A DNA stretch of 64,000 nucleotides, taken from the NCBI GenBank assembly GCA_037039925.1, contig JAXRKP010000461.1:40001-104000 (forward strand), read 5' to 3'. Below the pieces are notes generated by a model. That model did not search any database, was not told where the DNA came from, and was given only the letters and a program-made list of their open reading frames with translations. Shown here in pieces: positions 1 through 11,090 of the stretch (position 1 is the first letter of the stretch; the number at the start of each line of letters is the position of its first letter). Origin of the DNA: Doris montereyensis. Lineage: Eukaryota; Mollusca; Gastropoda; Nudibranchia; Dorididae. The translations under genes were made by a program, and so were the position numbers.

Positions 1-840
1 GTCGTGGGCTTCTCAAGATGAAAATTGTAATGTTTACAAGGAAGTTATAGTTGCACACGTATTACGACCAACGTCGAAGTGTATTTTGACAGGATAAGAC
101 ACCGTGATAGACAAAAAAGTTTCAATCAGAATCTGATGAGTCGAAACAAGTTACAGTCCTTGGCTGGATAACATTAACAAGTCCTTCATTTTGCCACTGT
201 TTTTATTCTTTTCTCAAAACGCGATCCTCACATTGCAAAAAAAAAAAAAAAGTTTATCAACTTCCTTTAAAGCAACGAGTGTTATTTCGTTAATATTTGA
301 CATTTTTAAGGTTTTGTTTTCCATCACCACTTTGCCTTTAACCTTAACCTAAACAAGCTTAATAGGAATCAGGTGAAAATGGTACGGTGAAAGTCCAAGA
401 CTGATGTGTTCAAACTGTTGAATAGTCTTATCAATACTGAAGATATTTTTTCTTGTTTTTACTCCAAATAAGGTTTTAGACAAGAGTTGTCAAACGCGAT
501 GTTTTCCTTTAGTAACCCTTCCTTTATTTGTTAAATTTGTGTTAGAGATGTAGGAATTATGTCTTGTTGGCAAATGATATTGTCATACGATGCGTTGTCC
601 ATCACCAAACACGATGGTCTGTCCAGTGAAGGTAGAAGATTGTGTTCTAACCATTCATCGAAAATCGTCCCGTTCATCTCTATGTCTCTGTTGTCTGGCA
701 TGTGATTGTTAGCGCCATAGGCTGCCTCAGTTTCAGCTCTGACTTTCCCCTTGATTTTTGCTTGTTTTAGATATCAAAATGTGACATAATTTATATGTAT
801 CTATTCATCTTTAAACGGTGCATCCTTTTGTGCAACATTC
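1..840. other. Non-coding, no gene seen
   Basis: AT-rich sequence with a short A-run near 238-251. No reading frame, repeat or known motif could be supported on either strand. Confidence 0.6.
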
Positions 841-2360
841 GTGAATTTATATAACAGTGTTTTCGAATATTTGTTGATTTTTTACACTATTATACAAAAG
901 CGGGAGCTTGGTCTTCAAGTTTCAATGGTTAGTTTTATTGTGAACCGTTTTTATCTTGACGTAAAGATTGACACTGGCACCATTAAAAATAGTGATACGA
1001 AATTCATCACAACACCACCACCACTTTCCTACTTTTTACCCGCATTTGTTGAGAAACTCACTGAACTCGTCAACGATGTAGCAAATAAACAATGCAAATT
1101 GGACGCGGTTCCCACGTGGGTTCTAAAAGCCTGTATTAATGAAGTTGCACCAGCCATAACCTCCATCGCCAATTGTTCCATCCAAAATGCGGATTTTCCC
1201 ACCGTTTTCAAAGAAGCACATGTGACTCCACTCTTAAAAAAAGAAGAATCTTGACAAAGAGATGATGAAAAATTACAGACCCGTCTCGAACTTAAATTTT
1301 ATTTCAAAGATCATTGAGAAACTCAATGTGCGAAGACTCACCAATCACACCAGTGCCCCTTTTCAATCAGCATAAAGGCGAGGCCACAGTACTGAAACTG
1401 CATTAATCCTTGTCCACAATGACATAATCAACCAGCTCCAATGCAATGACAATGTCGCACTTCTGCTGTTGGATCTGAGCGCGGCTTTCGATACCGTGGA
1501 CCACAAAACACTCTTCGCTGGAACGCAGCAATGTTTCGGCATCATGGGCATGACTCGAATTATCTTACCGATCGTACCCAGCGAGTCATCATAAAGCAGT
1601 CCTTCATCGGCAACATATATTCAATTTCCACATGGATCAGTCCTTTGTCCGTTTCTCTTTACACTATACTCTACAGCACTCAGTGACATCATCGCATCCC
1701 ACAACATTGATCATCATTTGTATGCTGACTACACGCAACTCTATACTCCACTCAGCATGAACAAGCACCCAACAACTAAAGAAACAGCCATCATCAACTG
1801 TGTGTTAGACATCAGGACCTGAATGACAGAAAACAAACTGAAATTCAACAATGACAAAACAGAAGTGATGACATTTAGAAAAAAGGAAAGGACATTATAT
1901 TAAATGAGCTGGTCATAAACAATACGACTATATGTAACAGCCATAGCGGTTTCTTCTTTTGGTGAATTTTTACACAAGCAAAAGTTTATCAAACAATCCG
2001 GTTTCATATCCGAAATCTATTGGAAACATGTAAAATTATTACACTATACAGTTGACTTCTATTCATCGATTACAATTATTAAACTCAAGTTTATCAACAT
2101 CCTCCGTTTTTGTGCTCCTGGCTTCCAGAATCAACAGTCATCATAAACATTCGAACTATCTAAAACCTCTCCTGAAAGTTCATCACCCCAATCGTCCCTT
2201 AGAAACATCTTTGCAACTAAAAGAAGCGTCCCTAAGACTAAATTTCTACGTTCTTTGTCCATTCTTTGTCCTTGTACAACCCTTTCTTCCTTTAAACAAT
2301 CACTTAAAAACAACAAGCATAATATTTCGCAACTTGACTGGCGGCTTGGACCACTGAAAC
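841..2360 (+). pseudogene. Degenerate CR1/L2/Jockey-group LINE reverse transcriptase
   Basis: The first open stretch (841-1254) ends in the finger region typical of CR1/L2/Jockey-type reverse transcriptases (AVPTWVLKACINE, then FKEAHVTPLLKK). Shifted frames continue with NYRPVSNLNFISKIIE near 1273, LLDLSAAFDTVDH near 1465 and HLYADYTQLYT near 1715-1745. The catalytic YADD box therefore reads YADY (1721-1732), with one essential aspartate lost. The thumb segment DIRTWMTENKLKFNNDKTEV follows near 1810-1862, and a weaker C-terminal stretch runs to about 2360. Several frameshifts and stops show that the copy is dead. The family role is target-primed reverse transcription of the element RNA. Clade assignment within the group is uncertain. 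Confidence 0.8.
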
Positions 2361-2439
2361 AGTCATTCTATGGATCATCAACTAAAATCTGAGTTGAACG
2401 TTTCAAACAAAGACTTTGTTCCTTGAATGACTTTTCAGT

Positions 2440-3345
2440 AAAACAAATTGAGATTCTAGCTGAAGATTCAACAAAATGACAAAACAGCAAGAATCAGCCA
2501 TCAAGAAAACAAAGAGAACATTATATTAAATGATTGGCTTTCAATCCTGAAATTTAAAGAATACGACTATATAACTTTTCGCATAATTTCATTATAGCGT
2601 CAACAAATCTAGAAAAAGGAAACAGTTAATTATGATTTTCTTTCATTGAATTATGTGCCTTGTTTGGTCACTGTTGTGTAGTCAGTTCACTAAAATTACA
2701 TAACTGCTCTTTTGCATTATTTGTTTAGTAAAGTTTATAAAAGAAAACTATTATCTTAAAAAAATCTGTGTTTCTTTTAAAATGTGCATCCTTTAGATCA
2801 TCACAACGTTCGTTTTTCTTATGCCGGTCCTACCGGCTAAGATCAATAACAGAATTTAGACGAACGAAACATGTAAAATACCTTGTTTCTTGGTGTTGTA
2901 ATGAAAGCCATGCCCATCCGAAATATGGAATGAAACAATCAGTCAAAAGTCGTTCTTGACTACTGCATAATAATTCTCTTCTCTTTAAACAATCACTTAA
3001 AAAAGACTTCTATTCATCGATTACAATTACTTCAAAATAAAGCAGCAAGAATTGTAACTAAGACACAACAAATCTGAACACATCACTCCCGTTTTGTGCC
3101 TTTACATTAGCTTCCCGTAGAGAATCGTATATAAGATAGCATGTCTCACTTTCAACTACATTCATGACCTGCCCCCGACACATGAGACTTATCCTAAATT
3201 GCAAGACATAGACCGATCTAGCTGAAAGTTCATCACCCCAATCGTCCACTTTATCGAAATCTTTGCAACGGCCCCAGCGTATTAAAACTAAATTTCTGGA
3301 ACGTTTTTCCATGCACATGATTCTATGTATCTTTGAAACCATTTA
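2440..3345 (+). pseudogene. Second, scrambled copy of the LINE 3' end
   Basis: Sequence at 2475-2575 resembles 1848-1945, sharing the string CATTATATTAAATGA and a nearby AATACGACTATAT. Sequence at 3008-3240 resembles 2058-2190, sharing TTCTATTCATCGATTACAAT and GAAAGTTCATCACCCCAATC. Frames around 3040-3200 give SEHITPVL and KIACLTFNYIHDLPPTHET, characteristic of the C-terminal end of CR1/L2-type reverse transcriptases. It is thus a divergent duplicate of the tail of the preceding LINE, with stops in every frame. Whether it came from tandem duplication or a second insertion cannot be decided here. Confidence 0.6.
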
Positions 3346-4057
3346 CAGTGTAATACACTAGCCAAAGTTGAGATTAGCAAAGAAGACGGACGTTATTTTT
3401 CCTTTAAACATTCCATCACGTGGAGTTAAGATCATTGAGAATTGACTTCAAATTATTTCCAAAATGATTCAATTTACAATTTTTGACTCAAAAAGCATCA
3501 ATATTTCACTGGTATTGGAAATTCATGAATTGCGGTCACTGACACCAGCAATCTAGCCTTGTGTCCTCACCCGTAGTTGTTTTTTTCTATCCCCCCTACA
3601 CCATGTACACCATTTATATTGTGTTTTCTTTGGACACATCACAATCTATGGACAAGTCATTGTGCTGAGTCCGTTTCAAATATGCATATTAGACAGGTTG
3701 GATAACATCATTAGCCTAATTTGAACGTTTGCAATAACTAAGAGTCATGTTTGTTCTTCAAAGTGCTCCAGAGTTGAGGACAATCGCTGATTACTTTGTT
3801 CAGGGAGTAGGGACTTCGATGACATGGAGAACTTTTCAAGATTCCATCAGAGAAGTCATTACGACCACCAAAATTGAGACATGGGAAAAGCTCGAGCTAC
3901 ACTAAACTTGTATTCTTTAAGATCTAGAACAAATAATCTTGATTCTATCAATTTAAATCAAATCAGCCGGTAGAATCAATATTAAAATATAAGGTAGACC
4001 TTTTTCATTTGCCTAGGCTTTAGACGTTTGAACCTTTTATATTGTATTACAAATGCA
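3346..4057. other. Non-coding, nothing recognised
   Basis: No supportable reading frame or repeat. It lies between the LINE remnants and the inverted-repeat transposon. Confidence 0.5.
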
Positions 4058-4070
4058 AGCGCCCGTATTT

Positions 4071-4139
4071 AGCGCCCGTATTACCGAGCCAGTTAGCCTA
4101 CTGACTTCCGGTTTGAATTGGAGGCCAAACAAAGGCACT
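4071..4139 (+). repeat. Left terminal inverted repeat of P-like element
   Basis: Reverse complement of 6100-6167 with one indel and a few mismatches. It includes the core CTGACTTCCGGTTTGAATTG. Such ends are transposase binding and cleavage sites. Confidence 0.9.
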
Positions 4140-4321
4140 GCACGGTGTGTTCGTGTGTGTGTGTGGAGAGTCGCACTACAAGCAATCTAGAAACGCGTTA
4201 TCATTAGTAGTACGGTACATTCATGTTGTATTGTATTCTTTCCATAGATCTAGATATGAGATAATGTTGATTAAATAGACAGAAGCCAATTATAATCCTT
4301 TTATATTTATACATAATATAT

Positions 4322-4322
<1 letters not shown>

Positions 4323-4409
<87 letters not shown>
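4323..4409. repeat. (GA)n microsatellite
   Basis: About 43 GA units inside the P-like element, with an interrupted extension to about 4443. Serine/leucine-rich frames here are repeat artefacts. Confidence 0.97.
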
Positions 4410-4413
<4 letters not shown>

Positions 4414-4809
4414 AGAGAAAGGGAGGAGAGAGAGAGAGAGAGGGAATGGAAAGAAATAGCAACATACCAATAATAATTAGGTAGTGTCAATAGTCACAGA
4501 GTAATATTCTAGATCTATTCTAAATCTAGGTCTAGATTAGATATAAAATATAATATAATCTAGATCCTAGTTATGCCCCAATAACAAACTCGGACTCTGT
4601 GGCTATTGACTATGTCAATGGTCATAGAGTGATTCCAGTACTGTGTTATTACTGAGCTACTCTGTGACTATTGACACTACCTATACATTATTATACTTTA
4701 TACTAATAATAAATAGTAATTAGAATGATAATAGATAATGATGATTCTAATTTATAATATATATTAAAATTATATAAATCACTACTTACCTTCATGTTGT
4801 TTTCCGTAG

Positions 4810-4813
<4 letters not shown>

Positions 4814-4898
<85 letters not shown>
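4814..4898. repeat. (AT)n microsatellite
   Basis: About 42 uninterrupted AT units inside the P-like element. Confidence 0.97.
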
Positions 4899-4900
<2 letters not shown>

Positions 4901-5297
4901 AAATATACAAGAAATCACTTAGTAATTAGTAATCCACGAAAGTGATTCACTTTATAAAAAAAATATATCTTTCCCCTCTGAGTTGCTGGATATTATTATC
5001 CAGATTGCAGGCTTGGGACTGCCAACGGCCCATTAGAAAGATTGTCATTAAAAGGACAATTGGAAAATATAATACAGTAATAATAAAATGAATGCTGGAG
5101 GAAGTTGATGAGATCAATTATCTATTGCGAAACTGATGTCAATTTGGCTATTTTTCTCTTTTTGTTATTTTGCTGGCTCTCTCCTTGACGCTGAAAACAA
5201 TATCTCTTCATCATAATATTGATAATTCTTGAAAGACTACCAACAGGCATCTCCAAGTCCAAATGAAATATATTTGGAAAGTCAGTAAAAATCATTA

Positions 5298-6069
5298 TTA
5301 ATCGTCGTCTACAACTGAGTTCATGGTTCTTGGTAAAAAAGGAAAGATAAGGCCAAGAAGGTGAAACAATTTCTCAGATGGAAATAACAACCCTCCTCTG
5401 TTAAGAATATCTGTGTAAGATGAAGTAACATCTGGGTATGCAGAGGAATCTCCTTGTAGATCCGGACTGTCTTTGTGTTTTTGACAGATGTAACCACCAA
5501 TATATAGAAGGGACAATTTTTCGTCTGAGGTAATTTCTTGTATTCTATCAGGCAGATCATCTAACAATAAAGTTCAGCATCCGACAAAGGTTTTTACATA
5601 AATCGCATGAATGATCAGAATTTATGCAATAAAATTCTTCCTTAGTTTCCAACATTAGTTTTGTCTTGTCAATAGCATGTGTATGGAATATGTCTTGGGC
5701 AGTAATGTAAAAATTGTTTCCAGCAGACATTCTGAAATGGGCGAAGTGTCGTTCAATGTCGTCTTGTTGAAAGAAACCAAGGGTAATATATTTGTGAGCA
5801 AATGGAGCATCAGTCTCAAGAAGATAAGAGCTGAGACTTACAAGACATTTGCAAGTCCATTGAATTGCCTTTGCTGTATCAGCGGTGAAATTGCCCATAC
5901 GAGGAGTTGTTTTCGGTTCCAGTTTATGAGCTATATCTGCCCAATTCAAAAGCGAATTGATCTGATGTGATCCTCTTTCCGATAGGTCGACAGCTGCTCT
6001 GTCAATATCTCGATGGCGTATGTGTTGAAAAGGTGTCGATTTCATTCTCAGAACAATAAACAATAGCAT
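5298..6069 (-). pseudogene. P-element/THAP9-like transposase, C-terminal fragment
   Basis: Two overlapping minus-strand frames (6069-5557, 170 aa; 5567-5298, 89 aa) join with one frameshift near 5565. The first contains GFFQQDDIERHFAHFRMSAG (with its F-x-Q-D-x-I/L-E pattern), comparable to the late catalytic region of P/THAP9 transposases. The second contains LLYIGGYICQKH, equivalent to the family's IAGYxxxK segment, followed by RGGLLFPSEKLFHLL, matching the conserved C-terminus. The family cuts and pastes DNA using an RNase-H-like core. No THAP zinc finger and no complete core are present, so it cannot be active. The ATG at 6069 lies just inside the right inverted repeat and may be fortuitous. 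Confidence 0.7.
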
Positions 6070-6099
6070 GGTTAGTTAAAACAATGGCTAGTGTTATCG

Positions 6100-6167
6100 A
6101 GTGCCTTTGTTTGGCCTCCAATTCAAACCGGAAGTCAGTAGGCTAACTGGCTCGGTATACGGGCGCT
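6100..6167 (-). repeat. Right terminal inverted repeat of P-like element
   Basis: Mirror copy of 4071-4139. The transposase frame starts about 30 bp inside this repeat, so the repeat is effectively its 5' flank. Confidence 0.9.
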
Positions 6168-6175
6168 CAGGGTGC

Positions 6176-7116
6176 ATTACATCACGCCTCTCTAAATTCA
6201 GATTCTAGATCGCTCAGATGCTAGATAAAGTAAAACTAGATCTAGATCTACCACCGAAAACGTCAGTGGTAATCGGCAGATCGTCAGTTGCCATGCCACC
6301 GGTGTTTCAAGTGGTTGGCTCTCAATAACTGTTGATTACCAGACAAACATGTGAAACCCTGAGAAAAAAAAAGAGCAGATGATTTGTGTGTTGTACTGGT
6401 GTGATAGATCTAGATCTATATTCATTGTTTCCTAACGGTTTTTTTTTAGTCTGGAAGAGATTTTTGTCATAGCTAAGCACTAAGTTAGCAAGAAGTGATG
6501 TTCAGCAAGCTGTGAGTGACTTGCTGCAGGTCAATTATGTACACGTGTTTGATCTTGCTATGGTACCTCTCGAGGTGACTCATGGTTGTTCTAGTGATAA
6601 GTACTGAAGCCTAAGTCGAGAGCTGTGTGGAATGCCCTACCAGTTAGCCTCAAAATACGAAACAACATACTCAGGCAAATTCTCTCTCATAATACTTATA
6701 GATCTATCTACATGTTTGCAGTTCAACATATTATTATATTCCGGGATATTTTTGTCCCATTGCATCATGCAAGGGAAAGGACATGATTTTTGCAAGGCTT
6801 TCTCACAGCGTTGGATCTAGAATCATGGAAAGCACACAGCCTGGCACTCACATCCGGAAATGTATCCCAAACCACCGCAATCTAGCAAAAATCTTTATCA
6901 ACAAATAAAAACAAGCGGCCATATGTTATTCACTAACTAAACAAAAATGTGACAGGACAACAACAATATCTGTATAAAAATAACACTATAATAAACCTAA
7001 GAAAACTCACATAAAGCGTACAGACCAAGGAATTCTTGATATTTACACTGTTTACTGGGTCAATTCAGTGAGATTAATCAACATACTTACAAGGAGGAAA
7101 TACATTTATTTACAAA

Positions 7117-7147
<31 letters not shown>

Positions 7148-7268
7148 GGCTATACAGCACACAATGTCAAATGTTTCCAAACATCTATTGGCTATTAGCC
7201 TGTAAAAGGACCTTCGAGTCCTATGTCATAATAGTGGCACACTTTTGAATGAGTAAGCCTTGGAATAC
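6176..7268. other. Non-coding; small (AT)n at 7121-7147
   Basis: No gene seen. It contains AGATCTAGATCT-type tracts near 6237-6250 and 6405-6418, similar to tracts elsewhere in the window, and a 27-bp AT microsatellite. Confidence 0.55.
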
Positions 7269-7481
7269 TTATAACGCTGAGGCTGAGAGGGTATTTTCCA
7301 TTGTGAGGAAAAATAAAAGAGGAAGCAGGGCCTCCATGAGAAATTTTCTCATGGAAGCCCTGCTTCCTCTTTTATTTTTCCACACAATGGAAAATACCTT
7401 CTCAGCCTCAGCGTTGCTGTGAGAGATGGCAAAAAGACCTTCCATGAAGGCTGAAGGAGTGGAACATTTAGTTTCCAACAC
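7269..7481 (-). pseudogene. hAT transposase C-terminal dimerisation fragment
   Basis: The minus-strand frame contains FAISHSNAEAEKVFSIVWKN, the recognisable C-terminal dimerisation segment of hAT transposases (HSNAxxERVFS). After SRASM it reads straight into an inverted copy of itself, so the remaining C-terminus is replaced by antisense sequence. The rest of a hAT protein (BED finger, catalytic domain) is not found nearby. A degenerate minus-strand frame at 7760-8355 could be an upstream part but was not recognised. Confidence 0.7.
7273..7415. repeat. Foldback palindrome of the hAT segment
   Basis: Arms 7273-7341 and about 7346-7415 are nearly perfect reverse complements (few mismatches and single-base indels) around an AATT centre. 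Both arms encode the same hAT motif: the plus arm reads NAEAERVFSIVRKNKRGSRA and the minus arm reads NAEAEKVFSIVWKNKRGSRA. Single-stranded DNA or RNA from this site would form a ~70-bp hairpin. Confidence 0.93.
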
Positions 7482-7759
7482 AATCCTTCAAAACACTTAA
7501 GTTAAGCAATGTCTGTCTTCTAATGCTAATTACTAACATACATTATGTAAAATGTTAGTCCTCAAATCACTACAAAGCTTCTCATAGCAGGCTTATTTGA
7601 AGTGTCAGTAGTATCAGGGCTCTTTCTCCAGCTAACCCAATAAAATGTTTTCATATCGCAGGTTCAGAATCAAGAGTTGTGCTCAACGGCAGATATCACC
7701 TCACTAGCTCTTCGGTGATTTTAGTCACTTTCCCTTGGTTCTGCTTTTTGTCTGAGATT

Positions 7760-8355
7760 TCATTCTCTTACCTGCTGGTTGCGTAAATAGATAGATCTTA
7801 AAACAACTTTTAGGAATGTATCAACTGGACTGTGGATCGGGTCTCCTCTTTTGTCAAGGTTTAGAAATTTGTATTTCATTTTGTGAGTGGCTTCATAAAT
7901 CCCTACATCTAACCTGCTTGTTGCTGGAGTAATGATGTCGTTCATAGCATTAAATGGTGATCCTACTTTAGGGCCAGTAAAGATGAAGACATGCCTTAAT
8001 GACAGGTCCAAGAAATGCACACATTTAGGGTTGGAAATGACCACTGACCTCCATTTATCTAAAATTTCCTTTCGGTTTATGGAGGAGACAAATTTAACAG
8101 CATCAGTTTGTAAAAATAATGAAGCTGTTCAAAATGTATCTTTCTCATCTATATTCACTATTGTTGGCAAAATATCAAAAATATCATGTAGACCTGAAGA
8201 CCGTTTTCCTAAACGCCGTGACATCTTTCTTCACGCTCACTCAAAATTCTTTGAGCAGCAACACGAGTAAATATTCTCCTCATGTGATGGATTCTGTCAC
8301 TTTTAACATTAATTTTGTTGTTTCTACTGAAATCCTTCTCATATTTCATGGTTAA
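7760..8355 (-). other. Unrecognised degenerate reading frame
   Basis: A 94-aa minus-strand frame (8044-7760) is preceded by two further stretches that can be followed to 8355 with two stops. It contains LDLSLRHVFIFTGPKVGSPF and a lysine-rich KMKYKFLNLDKRGDP. I do not recognise a family. It lies upstream, in the same orientation, of the hAT C-terminal fragment, so it may be part of the same dead transposon; that is inference from position only. Confidence 0.3.
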
Positions 8356-8359
8356 AACA

Positions 8360-9075
8360 ACATGACAGAAATGTTTTAAAGACTTGTCATCATATTATCC
8401 TATGGACCATTGGTTCTTTTTGCTCAAAGGTTAGAATGAAACTTTTAAAAGAGAAAGTATACTTACTATGATGTTGCCTTGATAATACAATTAATATGCT
8501 GTGAGTTGAAAAGTTTCCCAACAATTTTTTTCCTTTCTTTACCTGCTTGAGTTAGCTATTTATTCTGCAACCACTGCCTGATAACGATAATCGGATCCTC
8601 AGATCCTTCTTCACATTCTTCAGCAGAGGTGTGAGGTTTTTCAGCGACTGTGAGCCATGCAGAGTAAAACATTTTTAAGGGCATAATTTTGTAATTCCAA
8701 GAAATATAAAAAATTTGATATCCATCCACGACCAGCGCTTTAAATGGGAATGTGCTCTGGTAATACTGTCAGTCTACATATCGTCAAGGCGCTACGTTAT
8801 TGGCCTAAAAGTCATTTTAGCCCGTTTTGAGATTTATAATCAGTTTAAACTTTCTCACTGGCAAGAAAATGCACTTTGAAACGCAAAACTTTCCCCAAAT
8901 AGTGTGAATTCAATGCTGATTAAGTAGGTCTAACTTTTATTGACAAAAAACGAAATATTATGGGATATATTAGACTTAGGCTATTTCGAGACCACGTTCT
9001 TGAACGTAGGCCAAAATGAAAAAAAATGATTTAGGCCAAAACGACCTCCCAGTTTACCATCACCGCTGGTGACTT
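8360..9075. other. Non-coding, nothing recognised
   Basis: No supportable reading frame or repeat. It ends at the microsatellite tail of the following LINE. Confidence 0.5.
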
Positions 9076-10037
9076 AGTATAGTATAGTATAGTCAATTCA
9101 GCGTCTTAGGCTTTTAATGCCTTCGCTGATCTAGGGTGTCCAGCTTCGTTGGCTCCATGATCACTTCAGTTTGACAGGAGGGTCAACTAAACTGAACATG
9201 TAATCTGACAAAAGGCTGTCTAAGCGATTCTTGAAGGCGTTGACGTCAGGAGCTTCAGCGACTGAAACTGGGAGGTTGTTCCAACGGTCAATCACACGCT
9301 GACTGAAGAAATGCTGTCTGAGTGATGTGTTGCATCTTGGTTTATTTAACTTATATTTATGGCCTCTGGTATAGTTGTCAGCAAATACAAATAGTTCCTT
9401 CTGGACATTGTAGAGATCATGTGTAAATTTGTATGTTTCTATCATATCACCTCTAATACGCCTGTATGTCATACTGGGAATTCTAATTAACTTAAGTATT
9501 TCTTCGTATCCTTTGTCTTTCAGGCCAGGAATGATCTTAGTTGCTCTACGAAGCACACCTATAATTGTTTTGTCCTTTCCATACTTAGGTGCCCATACTG
9601 AGTTGCTAAATTCCAGGTGAGGCCGAACAAGAGCAATGAAAAGCATCCTGATGGATTCCAAACTAAGAAATGTAAAGGACCTTCTAATGAGTCCAAGGAT
9701 TCGATTTGCCTTGTTAACTTGGATCTCAAATGTGCTTTGAAAACTGAAGCTGAGTGTCAACATTGATCCCTAGGTCTTTTTCGAGGTTAGACTTACTGAG
9801 AGTTGTCCTGTCATTGCAGTGGTGATTTCTCATTTCATAATCAAACTGAGTTTTTCTTTCCTAAGTGTAATTACTTTACATTTCTCAGCATTGAACCTGA
9901 GTTGCCACTGATCCGCCCAGTCAACTAGTTTGTTCATGTCGCTCTGTAGGTTGTTCTTGTCGCTTAGTTTATTCACTGTGCTATATATCTTGGTGTCGTC
10001 AGCGTACATAGAACAATTGGATGAGCTTGATATGACA
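9076..10037 (-). pseudogene. CR1/L2-like LINE, 3' half (reverse transcriptase palm to tail)
   Basis: This is the C-terminal half of a minus-strand reverse transcriptase. NCSMYADDTKIYS (about 10022-9984) is the intact catalytic YADD box, followed by LVDWADQWQLRFNAEKCKV. The 200-aa frame 9763-9161 carries the thumb and C-terminal region (VNKANRILGLIRRSF, LVRPHLEFSNSVWAP, FFSQRVIDRWNNLP), typical of this LINE group. A frameshift separates the two frames near 9765-9830. The 3' end has a short (ACTAT)n tail on the minus strand (9076-9093), the usual kind of LINE terminus. The 5' half of the same copy is at 21108-22085, separated by the LTR element inserted at 10038. Confidence 0.88.
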
Positions 10038-10352
10038 TGTGGTGATAAGGACGGACACCACAATTGGGTGCACATCGATGGTGCGCACCGGACGGTGACG
10101 ATGGTAATTGTACACCGGTTCGGACAGGAAGTGTGGGCAGAGTGTTAGCGCGCGGAAATAGACAAGAAGGGACAGAGCGAGAGGACGTGTGTGGAAGCGT
10201 CAAGAGTGCCAAGCATGTCGTGAATAAGACTATAGAGCTAGATATCTAGATCTGGATCTTCGACCGGATCTGACAACTCTGTGAAGAGTCGCAAGCTACT
10301 GGGGCCCCCATCATCATCGTTGGATCAGCCTGACAGGTAAGACTCGACCACA
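10038..10352 (+). repeat. 5' LTR of Ty3/gypsy-order retrotransposon
   Basis: A 315-bp repeat nearly identical to 20794-21107. It begins TGTGGT and ends ACCACA, a perfect 6-bp terminal inverted repeat with canonical TG...CA ends. The 5-bp flank is TGACA on the left; the other LTR copy is flanked by GGACA on both sides, so this site has probably mutated once. Known LTR roles are promoter, polyadenylation signal and integration ends; no TATA box was assigned. Confidence 0.92.
10334..10341 (+). promoter_or_regulatory. Possible splice donor at end of 5' LTR
   Basis: CAG|GTAAG is a perfect consensus donor 16 bp before the LTR end, and it is conserved in the other LTR copy. It could permit a spliced subgenomic transcript. 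No matching acceptor was identified. Confidence 0.25.
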
Positions 10353-10434
10353 AGTTATTTCGGCGAGTCGTCAGTCTGGTTGTTAAGATAGATCTAGAGT
10401 AGTGATAGCGATAGATCTAGAATCTAGAGTTGGC

Positions 10435-10972
10435 ATGGCGGTCGTTACGACCCTCAACCCAAAGGTCTCGGACATGATTAAGGCGTTCAGTGGTGACAGT
10501 GACGTTTGCGCTTGGCTGCAGAAAGTTGAACTTGTGGCAAAGCTGACGAAGGTGAAACACTTGGCCGCGTTCTTGCCACTGTACTTAGAAGGTAGCACGC
10601 TTGCCGTCTACCTGGAGCTCTCTGACGTAAACAAAGAGGATGTAGCTGTGATAAAGCAGAAATTAATTGAAGCGTTCTCGGACAGTTAGTTTGCAGCCTA
10701 CTACAAACTGAAGGTGGTAGCGGTGGGCCGGCGAACCAGTGGATGTGTTTGCAAATGACATCAGGAGGCTGGCATGGGAGAGTGGGTTCACGGGGGTGGG
10801 TTTAGAGGAAGTTGTTTTACTGGTATTTGTGACAGGCTTCCCGATACAATCAGCATCGAACTGGAACAGATTCAGGAGATAGAAAAAAGTCGGGTGAGCG
10901 ACGTGATGGGGAGAGCGAGAGTGATGACAACAAGACATAGCTTAGATACCCATGTTGTGGCAGCAGTGAACC
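10435..10972 (+). pseudogene. gag: gag (capsid region) of the LTR retrotransposon
   Basis: The start ATG at 10435 has a good context (GGCATGG). The frame runs to a TAG at 10687-10689 and includes IKAFSGDSDVCAWLQKVELV and AAFLPLYLEGSTLAVYLEL, the pattern of invertebrate retrotransposon capsid proteins. Beyond the stop, FAAYYKLKVV continues, then a frameshift near 10720 leads to VDVFANDIRRLAWESGF and onward to the MULE insertion at 10973. The gag product packages the element RNA in a cytoplasmic particle. The zinc-knuckle end of gag is displaced to 17517-17660. One stop, one frameshift and the 6.5-kb insertion make it a pseudogene. Confidence 0.8.
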
Positions 10973-11090
10973 CGGTACTGCTTAATGTCGAAACCCAGCG
11001 AAACCTGACAAAATCTGACAAAACCTGGCGAAATCATAAAGCATAGGCTGCAAGGCCACCGTCATGGCAAAATTAAAAACCCTACGGCAC
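10973..11090 (+). repeat. Left terminal inverted repeat of MULE
   Basis: Matches the reverse complement of 17353-17507. The outer part is a run of imperfect ~10-bp repeats of the type CGAAACCTGACAAAA. The inner part is a unique ~65-bp block that includes GGCTGCAAGGCCACCGTCAT. Confidence 0.92.

Larger units (their letters stand above)
4071..6167 (-). mobile_element. P-superfamily-like DNA transposon, internally deleted
   Basis: The element is bounded by inverted repeats of about 68 bp (4071-4139 and 6100-6167) that match almost perfectly and start AGCGCCCGTA on the left. The first 12 bases are tandemly repeated just outside the left end (4058-4070). Between them lie a minus-strand transposase C-terminal fragment, a GA microsatellite and a TA microsatellite. 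The 2.1-kb length and missing N-terminal half (THAP and most of the catalytic core) indicate a non-autonomous relic. P elements normally leave 8-bp target duplications. No convincing one is visible; the best flanking match is ATTACA outside both ends at unequal distances. The superfamily call rests on the protein fragment. Confidence 0.75.

Noticed and set aside
4021..6180. Target-site duplication ATTACA for the P-like element
   Set aside because: The match is 6 bp, at unequal distances from the two ends, and not the 8 bp expected, so it was not annotated.
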